The notes beneath the pieces were generated by a model. That model saw only the letters and a program-made list of their open reading frames with translations. It searched no databases and had not been told where the DNA came from. The translations under genes and the position numbers were made by a program. Below are positions 32,664-42,584 of a stretch of 64,000 nt of DNA, piece after piece (positions within the stretch are counted from its first letter, which is position 1; every line of letters begins with the position of its first letter). Origin of the DNA: Bacteroidetes bacterium 46-16 (GTDB lineage: Bacteria; Bacteroidota; Bacteroidia; Chitinophagales; Chitinophagaceae); assembly GCA_001897835.1 (NCBI GenBank), contig MKUN01000028.1, forward strand, positions 186,001 through 250,000, in the 5' to 3' direction.

Positions 32664-34757
32664 TTGGATATAAAGAAGGACATACGGTTTCGTGTTTACG
32701 TGGCATTTACGGGTATATGCCTGTTTGGCCTGGCTATTGTGCTGCAAGCGGCTAAGATACAGGTAAAAGAAGGCCCTGAGCTCAGGAAGCTGGGCCAGGA
32801 GATGTATACGCGTACCGACTCACTGCCTGCTGAGCGGGGTAATATATATACAGAAGACGGGCAGTTGCTATGTTCGTCCATTCCCCAGTTCGATGTGCAT
32901 GTGGATTTTTCGGTGATCAGCGAAAAGCTGTTCAGCGAGAATGTGGACAGCTTGTCAAAATGCCTTGCAGGATTGTTCAAAGATGGTACAGCGGCCCAAT
33001 ACAGGCAAATGCTGGAAAAGGAATATAAAAAAGGCAGCCGCTATAGCCTGCTGCGCAAGAACCTGGCTTATTATGATTACCAGGCTGTGCGCTCTTTCCC
33101 CATTTTCAATAAAGGAAAAGCATATGGCGGTTTTATAGCCGACCCGCGTGAGAAGCGCATCAATCCGTATGGAATGCTGGCTTATCGCACCATAGGCTTG
33201 TGGCGGGAGAATAGCCAGGCCGTGGGCCTTGAAAACAAATACGACAGCCTGCTTAAGGGCATGGATGGCATACAGGTGGCGCAAAGGGCCACCGGCAATG
33301 TATGGGTACCCGTAGAGGGCTCTGAGGTGGACCCCCTGAATGGTAAAGACCTCGTGACCACTATAGATGTAAGCATACAGGACGTGGCAGAGCATGCGCT
33401 GATGAGTGTATTGCAGCAATATGAATGCCTGTATGGCACCTGCGTGGTAATGGAGGTGCAAACCGGTAAGGTGCGCGCACTGGTTAACCTGGGCAGGCAA
33501 AAAGACGGCAGTTACTGGGAAGACCTGAACTATGCAATGATGCCTACCGAGCCGGGTTCCACTTTCAAGGCGGTAACATTATTGTCGCTGCTCAATGATA
33601 AGTACATAACTGTGGATGATAATGTGGATGCTGAGGGTGGCGCTATACGTTTTGGCAACAGGACCATGAAAGACTCGCACTTTGGCCTGCATAACATGCC
33701 GATATGGAAGGCCTATGCAGAATCATCGAATGCGGCAATGGCCAAACTGGCATATACTTATTACTATAAACAGCCTGAGAAATATGTGGAGCATCTCTAC
33801 AAACTACACCTGAACACCCGTACCGGGATAGACCTTACCGGTGAGCGCAGGCCGGTGGTGAAATCGCCGAAAGATGCCAGCTGGAGCGCTACTACCCTGC
33901 CATGGATGGCTACGGGTTATGAAGTGCAGATAACGCCGCTGCATACCTGCATGCTGTACAATGCCGTGGCAAACGGTGGCAGGATGATGAAGCCCTACCT
34001 GGTGAGCGCTATCAGGGAATATGGTAAAGATGTAAAGACGATAGAGCCCACAGTATTGGAAGAACATATTGGTGATTCATCAGTAATAGCGCAATTGAAG
34101 CGTTGCATGGATTCTGTAGTAACCATGGGTACAGCCCGCAGCATCAAGTCGCCATATTATGCGATAGCCGGTAAGACGGGTACTGCACAGGTGGCCGATA
34201 AGGGCATCAGTTATGCGGATGGTGTTTACCAGGGCTCGTTTGTGGGTTTCTTTCCTGCAGGGCAACCTAAATATACCATAGCCGTAGTGGTGCGTACCAA
34301 GCCCCATTCAGGAGCATACTATGGTGGCACAGTAGCGGCGCCTGTATTCAGGATGATAGCCGACAGGATATTTGCGAACAGCAAAGGGGCATGGGCAGGT
34401 CCGCTGGATAGCCTGGCAAGAAGCGGGAAAGATAAGGTGCAGGGCGCGGCAGCTACTGCATGGAGTTATAACGTGCTGCTGAATGACCTGGGCATAAAAA
34501 CGGAAGCCAGTATGCCTGAGCAGGCTATGGCTGCTGTACGGACAGATTCGAGCCAGCGTGTAGTCATGCAGCCTAAACAAGTATACAGGGGTTATGTGCC
34601 CGATGTGACCGGTATGGGGCTGAAGGATGCTGTGTACCTGCTGGAGAGCCAGGGCATGCAGGTGCAATTGACCGGTAAAGGCAGGGTAATGTCGCAATCG
34701 GTGCCTGCAGGAACAAAGATCAATAAAGGACAAAATATAATACTGCAATTAAGCTAA
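32664..34757 (+). CDS. ftsI: Septal peptidoglycan transpeptidase FtsI/PBP with PASTA domain
   Basis: Cross-links septal peptidoglycan. 697 residues from a TTG start. One membrane anchor at about 10-30, a dimerisation/pedestal domain, then the transpeptidase: SxxK at Ser299-Lys302 (EPGSTFK), SSN at 354-356, KTGTAQ at 504-509. A single PASTA repeat closes the protein (about 640-697, YVPDVTGMGLKDAVYLLESQG). The stop TAA overlaps the ATG of murE (TAATG), so translation is coupled. Confidence 0.93.
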   Translation: MDIKKDIRFRVYVAFTGICLFGLAIVLQAAKIQVKEGPELRKLGQEMYTRTDSLPAERGNIYTEDGQLLCSSIPQFDVHVDFSVISEKLFSENVDSLSKCLAGLFKDGTAAQYRQMLEKEYKKGSRYSLLRKNLAYYDYQAVRSFPIFNKGKAYGGFIADPREKRINPYGMLAYRTIGLWRENSQAVGLENKYDSLLKGMDGIQVAQRATGNVWVPVEGSEVDPLNGKDLVTTIDVSIQDVAEHALMSVLQQYECLYGTCVVMEVQTGKVRALVNLGRQKDGSYWEDLNYAMMPTEPGSTFKAVTLLSLLNDKYITVDDNVDAEGGAIRFGNRTMKDSHFGLHNMPIWKAYAESSNAAMAKLAYTYYYKQPEKYVEHLYKLHLNTRTGIDLTGERRPVVKSPKDASWSATTLPWMATGYEVQITPLHTCMLYNAVANGGRMMKPYLVSAIREYGKDVKTIEPTVLEEHIGDSSVIAQLKRCMDSVVTMGTARSIKSPYYAIAGKTGTAQVADKGISYADGVYQGSFVGFFPAGQPKYTIAVVVRTKPHSGAYYGGTVAAPVFRMIADRIFANSKGAWAGPLDSLARSGKDKVQGAAATAWSYNVLLNDLGIKTEASMPEQAMAAVRTDSSQRVVMQPKQVYRGYVPDVTGMGLKDAVYLLESQGMQVQLTGKGRVMSQSVPAGTKINKGQNIILQLS

Positions 34758-36220
34758 TGATCATATTAAAAGACATACTGAGCCGCATCGCAGCTATAAA
34801 AATAGCAGGCGATACTGCTGTGCAGACAGATGCGCTTTGCATCGACTCGCGCAAGGTGCAGGCAGGCAGTGTCTTTATTGCTGTGCGCGGTACGCTTGCC
34901 GATGGTCACGATTTTATAGAAAAAGCTATTAGTCAGGGTGCAGTGGCTGTTGTTTGCGAAGTATTGCCGGAGCCCAGGCCGGGTGTTGCATATGTACAGG
35001 TGAAGGATAGTGCAGCTGCTGCAGGTTTGCTTGCATCGGCATTTTATGGCGACCCCTCGCATAAAATGAAAGTAGTGGGTATAACCGGCACGAATGGTAA
35101 AACCACTTGCGCTACATTGCTGTACCAGCTATATGAGGCAATGGGCTATAAATGCGGCCTTATATCCACGGTGCAAAACTTTATACATGATATAGCAGAA
35201 GTGGCTACGCACACTACGCCCGATGCTATATCGATACAGGCCCTGCTCGCGCGGATGGCTGCTGCTGGCTGTGAATATGTATTTATGGAAGTAAGTTCAC
35301 ATGCCATACACCAGCGCAGGATAGAAGGGCTGCACTTTGCGGGCGGGGTATTTACCAACATAACGCATGACCATCTTGATTATCATAAGACATTCGATGA
35401 GTATATAAGAGTTAAAAAAAGCTTCTTTGATAGCTTGCCAGCCGGGGTCTTTGCGCTTACCAATGCAGATGATAAGCGAGGCATGGTAATGCTGCAAAAT
35501 ACTAAGGCGTTAAAAAACACTTATAGCCTGAAGATGCCTGCTACCATAAAAGGTAAAGTATTGGAAAATAACCTTACCGGGCTGGTGATGATGGTGGACC
35601 AGCAGGAAGCACATTTCAGGATGACAGGCACTTTCAATGCCTATAACCTGCTGGCGGTGTATGGCACAGCCATATTGCTGGGGGCGGATAAGGTGCAGGT
35701 ACTGGCTATACTGAGCAACCTGCATGGCGCACCGGGGCGTTTTGAAACCTTCATGTCGCCCAATGACAGGATATTGGGTATAGTAGATTATGCACATACC
35801 CCCGATGCCCTGATCAATGTGCTGGCAACGATAAAACAACTGCGTACCGGCGGTCAGCAGATCATAACGGTAGTGGGTTGCGGTGGCGACAGGGATAAGA
35901 CCAAGCGCCCTGTAATGGCCGAGGTGGCCTGCGAACATAGCGACAAGGCTATACTCACATCGGACAATCCGCGCAGCGAAGATCCTGAAGCCATACTGAA
36001 CGATATGGAAGCGGGCCTGAGCATGGCACAGAAAAGGAAAATGCTGCGTATAGCTGATCGCCGCGAAGCGATAAAGACAGCAGTAGCGCTGGCCCTGCCT
36101 GATGATATATTGCTGGTGGCAGGTAAAGGACATGAAACATACCAGGAGATAAAAGGGATAAAACACCACTTTGACGACAGGGAAATATTAACGGAAACAT
36201 TTAAACTATTGAACAGGTAA
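34757..36220 (+). CDS. murE: UDP-MurNAc-L-Ala-D-Glu:meso-diaminopimelate ligase
   Basis: Adds the third amino acid of the stem peptide. 487 residues, ATP loop GTNGKTT at 111-117, Mur-ligase central signature ([10 protein letters not shown]), and DNPR at 403-406, the motif that selects meso-diaminopimelate over lysine. It overlaps ftsI and mraY by single bases (TAATG at each end). In this cluster murF, which would follow, is missing. Confidence 0.95.
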   Translation: MIILKDILSRIAAIKIAGDTAVQTDALCIDSRKVQAGSVFIAVRGTLADGHDFIEKAISQGAVAVVCEVLPEPRPGVAYVQVKDSAAAAGLLASAFYGDPSHKMKVVGITGTNGKTTCATLLYQLYEAMGYKCGLISTVQNFIHDIAEVATHTTPDAISIQALLARMAAAGCEYVFMEVSSHAIHQRRIEGLHFAGGVFTNITHDHLDYHKTFDEYIRVKKSFFDSLPAGVFALTNADDKRGMVMLQNTKALKNTYSLKMPATIKGKVLENNLTGLVMMVDQQEAHFRMTGTFNAYNLLAVYGTAILLGADKVQVLAILSNLHGAPGRFETFMSPNDRILGIVDYAHTPDALINVLATIKQLRTGGQQIITVVGCGGDRDKTKRPVMAEVACEHSDKAILTSDNPRSEDPEAILNDMEAGLSMAQKRKMLRIADRREAIKTAVALALPDDILLVAGKGHETYQEIKGIKHHFDDREILTETFKLLNR

Positions 36221-37491
36221 TGTTCTACTATTTATTTACATACCTGCGTGAGCATTTTGGCCTTTTCGGGGCGGGGGTTTTCTATTACATCACCTTCCGT
36301 GCGGCTTTGGCCATCATATTGTCGCTGATCATCACGTTGCTGATGGGTAAGCGACTGATAAACTACCTGCAGCGTAAGCAAATAGGCGAAACCGTTCGTG
36401 ACCTGGGTCTTGAAGGAGAAAAAACGAAGAAGGGTACCCCGACCATGGGTGGTATTATCATTATATCGGCAATACTCATACCCACCATATTGTTTGCACG
36501 TATCACCAATGTGTATATCATCATGATGCTGGTATCAACAGTATGGCTGGGGCTGGTAGGTTTTATTGATGATTATATAAAGGTATTCAGGAAGAACAAA
36601 GAAGGACTTGCCGGGCGTTTTAAGATCATGGGGCAGGTAGGCCTTGGTATCATAGTGGGTGCTACCATGTACTACAATAATAATGTTGTAGTGAGCCGTG
36701 AAGTGCAGAAGGGTAAGCCGGTGATATACAATGCAGCCGAGAAAATTATTTCAGGCCCCTTTACGAGGAAAGATGAGAACGGTGTGCAGCATGAGTATAT
36801 GCGTATAAAAAGCGCTACGACCACGATCCCATTTGTAAAGTCGCATGAAATGAGCTTTGCCCGCATCGCCCGCATATTCGGTGAAAAATCGGTAAAGGTC
36901 GTTACGCCTGTTATCTATATCATCTTCGTGATATTTATTATAGTGGCCGTATCCAACGGGGCCAATATAACAGATGGTATTGACGGGCTGGCCACGGGTA
37001 CATCAGCGATAGCCGGCATTTGCTTAGGTGTCTTTGCCTACCTGTCGGGCAACTACATATTTGCCGATTACCTGAATATCATGCACATACCCAATCTTGC
37101 GGAACTCTCCATTTTTACCGGGGCCTTCATTGGCGCCTGTGTGGGTTTCCTCTGGTACAATGCATACCCTGCACAGGTATTCATGGGAGATACGGGCAGC
37201 CTGGCATTAGGAGGTATCATCGCATCGCTTTCCATTATAGTTCGTAAGGAATTATTGATACCGATCATTTGCGGCATTTTCCTCGTGGAAAACCTGTCGG
37301 TAGTGATACAGGTATGGTACTTCAACCGCACATGGAAAAAATATGGTGAGGGCCGACGCATCTTTTTGATGTCGCCACTGCACCATCATTACCAAATGTT
37401 GGGATATCATGAAAGTAAAATAGTGACGAGGTTTTGGATAGTGGGCATTATACTGGCCATATTGAGTATAGTAACATTAAAACTGCAATAG
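36220..37491 (+). CDS. mraY: Phospho-N-acetylmuramoyl-pentapeptide transferase MraY
   Basis: Makes lipid I by joining phospho-MurNAc-pentapeptide to undecaprenyl phosphate. 423 residues, about ten membrane helices. The conserved Asp pair is in GFIDDYIK (about 113), [12 protein letters not shown] (about 248) and [12 protein letters not shown] (about 325), all facing the cytoplasm. Longer than E. coli MraY (360) owing to a loop at about 160-200, typical in Bacteroidota. It ends TAG, whose last base starts murD (TAGTG). Confidence 0.95.
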   Translation: MFYYLFTYLREHFGLFGAGVFYYITFRAALAIILSLIITLLMGKRLINYLQRKQIGETVRDLGLEGEKTKKGTPTMGGIIIISAILIPTILFARITNVYIIMMLVSTVWLGLVGFIDDYIKVFRKNKEGLAGRFKIMGQVGLGIIVGATMYYNNNVVVSREVQKGKPVIYNAAEKIISGPFTRKDENGVQHEYMRIKSATTTIPFVKSHEMSFARIARIFGEKSVKVVTPVIYIIFVIFIIVAVSNGANITDGIDGLATGTSAIAGICLGVFAYLSGNYIFADYLNIMHIPNLAELSIFTGAFIGACVGFLWYNAYPAQVFMGDTGSLALGGIIASLSIIVRKELLIPIICGIFLVENLSVVIQVWYFNRTWKKYGEGRRIFLMSPLHHHYQMLGYHESKIVTRFWIVGIILAILSIVTLKLQ

Positions 37492-38852
37492 TGCACACGA
37501 ACGCAAATAATAAACTGGTAGTGCTGGGCGCCGGCGAAAGCGGTGTAGGAGCTGCTATGCTTGGCAAGCAGCAGGGCTGGGATGTGTTTGTGAGTGACGG
37601 CGGCAGTATAAAGCAGCACTTTAAAGAAGCTATGCTGCATGCAGGTATAGCTTTCGAAGAAGGCAGGCACACTATGCCGAATGTATTAGACGCACAATGC
37701 GTGGTAAAGAGCCCGGGAATCAGCGAGAAGACGGAACTGATGAAGGAGATACGCAAGGCCGGCATAGAAGTATGCAGCGAAATAGAATTCGGTTATCGTT
37801 ACAAAGGCGATAGCAAAATAATAGCCATTACAGGCAGCAATGGCAAAAGCACTACCACAAAACTGGCTTATCACCTGCTGAAGGAAGCTGAATATGATGT
37901 AGCTATGGTAGGTAATATAGGTTACAGCTTTGCCAAACAGGTAGCCGAGCAGCCATGTAAATGGTATGTGATGGAAGTAAGCAGTTTTCAACTGGATGAT
38001 ATACATCACTTCAGGCCCGATATAGCTGTGCTGCTGAATATTACACCCGACCACCTGGACCGGTACGATTATAAGTTCGGAAACTATATCGCATCAAAAT
38101 TCCGCATAGCGGAGAACCAGGGGGCTGAAAATTATTTTATTCTCAACTACGACGACCCGGTAATTAAAGATTACCTCTCAACACATACCATTAATTCACG
38201 CAAAATATATTTCACGATGAGCGAACAGAACTCGATTAACAATGAAGGAGGCTTTGTGGAAAATGATAATATCCACATCCGCTTTGGCGATGAAGAGCTC
38301 AATATGTCTATTCATGACCTATCGATCAAAGGAAAACATAACCAGTATAACAGCATGGCAGCAGGTATATCAGCAAGGGTAGCAGGGATAAGGAAGGAAA
38401 AGATCAGGGAGAGCTTTGCAACATTCGAAGGCCTGGAACACAGGCTGGAGTTCGTGGCAACGATTCGCGGCGTGGACTTTATCAATGACAGCAAGGCTAC
38501 CAATGTAAATTCGGTATGGTTTGCGCTGGAGAGCATGAAGACCCCGGTGGTATTGATACTTGGCGGCCAGGACAAAGGGAATGACTATAACGAGATAATG
38601 GAACTGGTAAAGCAAAAGGTAAAGGCTATAGTATGCCTGGGTATAGACAACAAGCCTATACACGATGCCTTTGATGGCGTGGTGAGTGCTGTGATAGATA
38701 CGCAGAGTGCATATGATGCCGTACATGCTGCTTATGCATTGTCTGAAAAAGGCGATTCGGTGCTGCTGGCACCCGCTTGTGCCAGTTTCGACCTGTTCAA
38801 AAATTACGAAGACCGCGGACAGCAGTTCAAAGATGCTGTACGTTCATTATAA
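37491..38852 (+). CDS. murD: UDP-N-acetylmuramoylalanine–D-glutamate ligase
   Basis: Adds D-glutamate to UDP-MurNAc-L-Ala. I chose the GTG at 37491 because it overlaps the mraY stop by one base, and it begins right before the nucleotide-binding LVVLGAGESGVGAAML. 453 residues. ATP loop ITGSNGKSTTTKL at about 114-127, HHFRPDIAVLLNITPDHLDRY (about 190-210), and NDSKATNVNSVWFAL (about 328-342). Cytoplasmic. Confidence 0.95.
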   Translation: MHTNANNKLVVLGAGESGVGAAMLGKQQGWDVFVSDGGSIKQHFKEAMLHAGIAFEEGRHTMPNVLDAQCVVKSPGISEKTELMKEIRKAGIEVCSEIEFGYRYKGDSKIIAITGSNGKSTTTKLAYHLLKEAEYDVAMVGNIGYSFAKQVAEQPCKWYVMEVSSFQLDDIHHFRPDIAVLLNITPDHLDRYDYKFGNYIASKFRIAENQGAENYFILNYDDPVIKDYLSTHTINSRKIYFTMSEQNSINNEGGFVENDNIHIRFGDEELNMSIHDLSIKGKHNQYNSMAAGISARVAGIRKEKIRESFATFEGLEHRLEFVATIRGVDFINDSKATNVNSVWFALESMKTPVVLILGGQDKGNDYNEIMELVKQKVKAIVCLGIDNKPIHDAFDGVVSAVIDTQSAYDAVHAAYALSEKGDSVLLAPACASFDLFKNYEDRGQQFKDAVRSL

Positions 38853-38871
38853 GCTATGAAAACGGTGTGTT

Positions 38872-40122
38872 ATGAAACAGCTATTAAATAAGACAAGAGG
38901 CGACCAGGTGATCTGGGGGGTGGTGATCGTACTATCGTTCATCAGCCTGATGGCTGTTTATAGCTCTACGGGTTCATTGGCATACCGGATGGATAAGAAT
39001 GCCAGCTATTACCTCGTAAAACAATTGCTGGTATTGGGGCTCGGCCTGCTTATCATTTATTGGGTGCATAAGATCAATTATACCAAGTTCGCAAGGCTGG
39101 CTTTATTACTATACGTAATAAGCGTTCCCTTGCTGATATATACCCTTTTCTTTGGTACTAAGCTCAACGAAGGTTCGCGCTGGATAAGGCTCCCGGTCAT
39201 TAATCTTACTTTCCAGACATCAGATCTTGCAAAGCTGGCCCTGTTCATGCTGCTGGCCCGGGTACTGAGTATGAAGCAGGCAGTGATAAAAGATCTGCGT
39301 AAAGGCTTTGTGCCGGTGTTGATCCCGGTTATCCTTACCTGCCTGCTCATAGCCCCTGCAAATCTTTCAACTGCACTGATGCTCGGTTTTACCTGCAGCA
39401 TACTCTTTTTCATAGGGCGTGTCAAAGTTAAGCACATTGCTTTGCTGGCATTGGGTGGTATAGTGGGTGCGGTACTGCTCTTCTTTGTATCTAAGGTCAC
39501 TGGCTTTGGACGCGCAGCTACCTGGGAACAGCGAATAGAAGATTTTGCAGGAGGTAAGAAAAAAGACGGTAAAAAAGGCGATGCAGTATACCAGGTGCAA
39601 CAGGCCAAGATAGCAATAGCCAATGGTGGTATCGCAGGCATGGGGCCGGGCAATAGCAAACAGCGTAATTTCCTGCCGCATCCTTATTCCGATTTTATTT
39701 ATTCTATAATCATAGAAGAGTATGGTTTGATAGGTGGGGCCGCTATAGTGTTCCTTTACCTATTGTTCCTCTGGCGAAGTATACTCATATTCCGGCGCTG
39801 CCCCTATGCATTTGGTGCATTCCTGGCGGTGGGCTTAAGCATCACGTTAGTGTTCCAGGCCATGCTCAATATGGCAGTGAATGTGCACCTGGTGCCGGTT
39901 ACCGGTCTCACACTCCCAATGATAAGCATGGGGGGGTCATCTATATGGTTTACCAGCATAGCTATAGGCATTGTGCTGAGTGTGAGCAAATATGTAGATG
40001 AAATGGAAGGGAAGAAAAAGGCGCAGGCAACAAAAGAAATAGTGGAGGAAGAGGAAGAAGAAACCGAAGAGGAAGAAGAAAAACCAAAACGTAAAAGGAC
40101 CAAACAAGTAATACCGGCATAA
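38872..40122 (+). CDS. ftsW: Septal peptidoglycan glycosyltransferase FtsW
   Basis: SEDS-family enzyme that polymerises lipid II together with FtsI. 416 residues with about ten membrane segments (from about 15-35 to 350-372). The SEDS signatures are VNVHLVPVTGLTLPMISMGGSS near 345 and GEGSRWIRL-like NEGSRWIRLPV near 100. The C-terminal cytoplasmic tail (381-416) is a run of Glu followed by Lys/Arg (EEEEEETEEEEEKPKRKRTK), unusual in length. Next gene 3 bases away. Confidence 0.93.
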   Translation: MKQLLNKTRGDQVIWGVVIVLSFISLMAVYSSTGSLAYRMDKNASYYLVKQLLVLGLGLLIIYWVHKINYTKFARLALLLYVISVPLLIYTLFFGTKLNEGSRWIRLPVINLTFQTSDLAKLALFMLLARVLSMKQAVIKDLRKGFVPVLIPVILTCLLIAPANLSTALMLGFTCSILFFIGRVKVKHIALLALGGIVGAVLLFFVSKVTGFGRAATWEQRIEDFAGGKKKDGKKGDAVYQVQQAKIAIANGGIAGMGPGNSKQRNFLPHPYSDFIYSIIIEEYGLIGGAAIVFLYLLFLWRSILIFRRCPYAFGAFLAVGLSITLVFQAMLNMAVNVHLVPVTGLTLPMISMGGSSIWFTSIAIGIVLSVSKYVDEMEGKKKAQATKEIVEEEEEETEEEEEKPKRKRTKQVIPA

Positions 40123-40125
40123 ACA

Positions 40126-41226
40126 ATGAGCAATATGCGTATCATAATAGCAGGCGGCGGCACCGGGGGACATATATTCCCTGCAGTGGCCATAGGCCAT
40201 GCTTTGCAGCGGATGGCTGCAGGCACGCAATTGCTGTTTGTAGGCGCTAAAGGTAAAATGGAGATGGAGAAAGTGCCGCAGGAAGGCTTTGAGATAATAG
40301 GCCTGGATATTGCGGGTTATAACCGCAGTAATTTCTTTAAGAACCTGCTCCTGCCATTCAAGCTATTGAAAAGCAGGGCGCAGGCAAAGAAGATATTGAA
40401 TGATTTTAAACCTGATGCTGTGGTAGGTGTAGGTGGTTATGCCAGCTTCCCGGTGCTAAACGCTGCACAGGGTATGAACGTACCTACGCTGATACAGGAA
40501 CAAAATTCCTTTGCCGGGAAAAGCAATAAAATGCTGGCAAAAAAAGCAAAAGCTGTATGCGTAGCCTACGATCATATGGAGCGCTTCTTCCCGAAGGATA
40601 AGATAATATTCACCGGTAACCCGGTGCGCAAGAATATATCCTCCATGAGCATTAGCAGGGCCGAAGGACAGGCTTGGCTGGCTATGAATGAAGCTAAGAG
40701 AACGATACTGGTGGTGGGCGGCAGTCTCGGTGCCCGTTCGATAAACGAAGCGATAGATGCCCATTTGGAGGAGATACTGGCGGAAGGTGTACAGATAGTA
40801 TGGCAAACCGGCAAACCATACTATGAACAGGCCAGGAGAAGAGTTGCTTCTTTGAGCGATAAGGTGAAAGTTTTTGAATTTATAAGGGAGATGGATTATG
40901 CCTATGCCGCAGCTGATATCGTGGTTTCGCGGGCAGGGGCACTGGCGATAGCGGAATTATGCATAGCGGGCAAACCCGTGGTGTTTGTGCCATATCCCTT
41001 TGCTGCCGAAGATCACCAAACCAGCAATGCGATGGCCCTGGTAGAGCATAATGCAGCTATGATGGTAAAAGACAATGATGCAAGAACAGAACTGGTAAAA
41101 AAGATAAAACACCTGCTGCACGACGTGGCCATGCAGGATATAATGAGTAAAAGCCTGCGAAGGCTGGCAATAAAAGATGCAGACGAAAGAATAGCTAAAA
41201 AAGTAATAGAAATAGCGACAAAGTAA
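40126..41226 (+). CDS. murG: UDP-GlcNAc:lipid I transferase MurG
   Basis: Completes lipid II on the cytoplasmic face. 366 residues, GT-B fold. Membrane-facing loop IIIAGGGTGGHIFPA (about 6-20), second Gly-rich loop VGGSLGARSIN (about 198-208), and donor site AELCIAGKPVVFVPYPFAAEDHQTSNA near 285-310. TAATG overlap with murC. Confidence 0.95.
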   Translation: MSNMRIIIAGGGTGGHIFPAVAIGHALQRMAAGTQLLFVGAKGKMEMEKVPQEGFEIIGLDIAGYNRSNFFKNLLLPFKLLKSRAQAKKILNDFKPDAVVGVGGYASFPVLNAAQGMNVPTLIQEQNSFAGKSNKMLAKKAKAVCVAYDHMERFFPKDKIIFTGNPVRKNISSMSISRAEGQAWLAMNEAKRTILVVGGSLGARSINEAIDAHLEEILAEGVQIVWQTGKPYYEQARRRVASLSDKVKVFEFIREMDYAYAAADIVVSRAGALAIAELCIAGKPVVFVPYPFAAEDHQTSNAMALVEHNAAMMVKDNDARTELVKKIKHLLHDVAMQDIMSKSLRRLAIKDADERIAKKVIEIATK

Positions 41227-42584
41227 TGAACGTAGGGGAACTTAAACGGGTTTATTTCATAGGTATCGGTGGTATCGGTATGAGTGCACTTGCGCGCTTC
41301 TTTAAGCAGCGCGGAGCAACTGTGAAAGGCTATGACCGTACGGAAACAGACTTGACCAAACAATTGGTGGCTGAGGGTATAGAAGTACATTATACAGATG
41401 ATACGGGCTTGCTGGATAATGGGGCTGAGTTGGTGGTATATACACCGGCCATACCGGCTACGCTTACTGAGTTGAACTGGTACCGGGATAATAATTACCC
41501 GGTGTATAAACGCAGTGATGTATTGCAATGGATAACAGGTGCTATGCATGCGATAACCGTTGCAGGCACGCATGGTAAAACCACCATATCTACTATGACA
41601 GCATACCTGCTCCGTGAAACTGGTTATGGTTGCAATGCCTTCCTGGGTGGGGTATCGGTAAATTATGACTGCAACTACTGGAGCAGCGATAATGATACGG
41701 CAGTAGTGGAAGCTGATGAGTATGACCGTAGCTTCCTGAAGCTGAGCCCGGATATAGCTGTGCTTACTGCTATGGACGCCGATCACCTGGATATATACGG
41801 TACGGTTGCTGAAATGGAGCAAGCCTTCATACAGTACACAGCCAATATCAAGCCCGGAGGCACTTTGCTTGCTAAGCACGGGCTAAAGAGAGGTGGTGAC
41901 CTGGAAGGAGATAATAAACTTACATACAGCCTGCAAAATGACAGTGCAGATGTGTTTGCATACAATATTACCCAACAGGATGGCGAATACATATTTGATG
42001 TAAAAGGTAAAGACTGGGCCATGCATGAGATGCACCTCGCCATAGGTGGGATGCATAATGTAGAAAATGCTGTTGCAGCTATTGCAGTGACGCAATTGCT
42101 GGGTATCAGCCCCGGTAAGGTGAAACATGCACTGCCGGGTTTTAAAGGCGTGAAACGTCGCTTTGAATATGTGATCAAGAACGATGAACTGGTATATATA
42201 GACGATTACGCGCATCACCCCGAAGAGCTGGCTGCATTGATAACGAGTGCCAAACAATTGTTCAAAGGCCGTAAGTGCGTAGTGGCTTTTCAGCCGCACC
42301 TCTTCACGCGTACCCGCGATCTTGCCGAAGGTTTTGCACATAGCCTTGATATGGCAGATGAAGTGATATTGCTGGATATATATCCCGCCCGCGAATTGCC
42401 TGTTGAAGGCGTGAGCGCGCAGATGATAAAAGATAAGATGACCAATGAAAGTTGTACCATCTTGTCAAAAGAGGGCTTGCTGAAATATGTACAGGTAGCG
42501 CCGCTGTCCTTGTTCATCACGGCAGGTGCAGGAGATATCGATCAATTGGTGGAACCTATTAAAAAGATATTAGCAAACAAGTAA
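41226..42584 (+). CDS. murC: UDP-N-acetylmuramate–L-alanine ligase
   Basis: Adds L-alanine, the first residue of the stem peptide. 452 residues. N-terminal IGIGGIGMSALA (12-23), ATP loop AGTHGKTTISTM at about 115-126, VVEADEYDRSFLKLSPDIAVLTAMDADHLDIY near 160-192, and YAHHPEEL near 323 (DDYAHHPEEL). Normal length for MurC. ftsQ follows immediately (TAA then ATG). Confidence 0.95.
   Translation: MNVGELKRVYFIGIGGIGMSALARFFKQRGATVKGYDRTETDLTKQLVAEGIEVHYTDDTGLLDNGAELVVYTPAIPATLTELNWYRDNNYPVYKRSDVLQWITGAMHAITVAGTHGKTTISTMTAYLLRETGYGCNAFLGGVSVNYDCNYWSSDNDTAVVEADEYDRSFLKLSPDIAVLTAMDADHLDIYGTVAEMEQAFIQYTANIKPGGTLLAKHGLKRGGDLEGDNKLTYSLQNDSADVFAYNITQQDGEYIFDVKGKDWAMHEMHLAIGGMHNVENAVAAIAVTQLLGISPGKVKHALPGFKGVKRRFEYVIKNDELVYIDDYAHHPEELAALITSAKQLFKGRKCVVAFQPHLFTRTRDLAEGFAHSLDMADEVILLDIYPARELPVEGVSAQMIKDKMTNESCTILSKEGLLKYVQVAPLSLFITAGAGDIDQLVEPIKKILANK

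Noticed and set aside
41013-41879. 288-residue minus-strand ORF
   Set aside because: Lies inside murG/murC, both with complete motifs; low-complexity, Cys/His/Tyr-rich translation typical of antisense frames.
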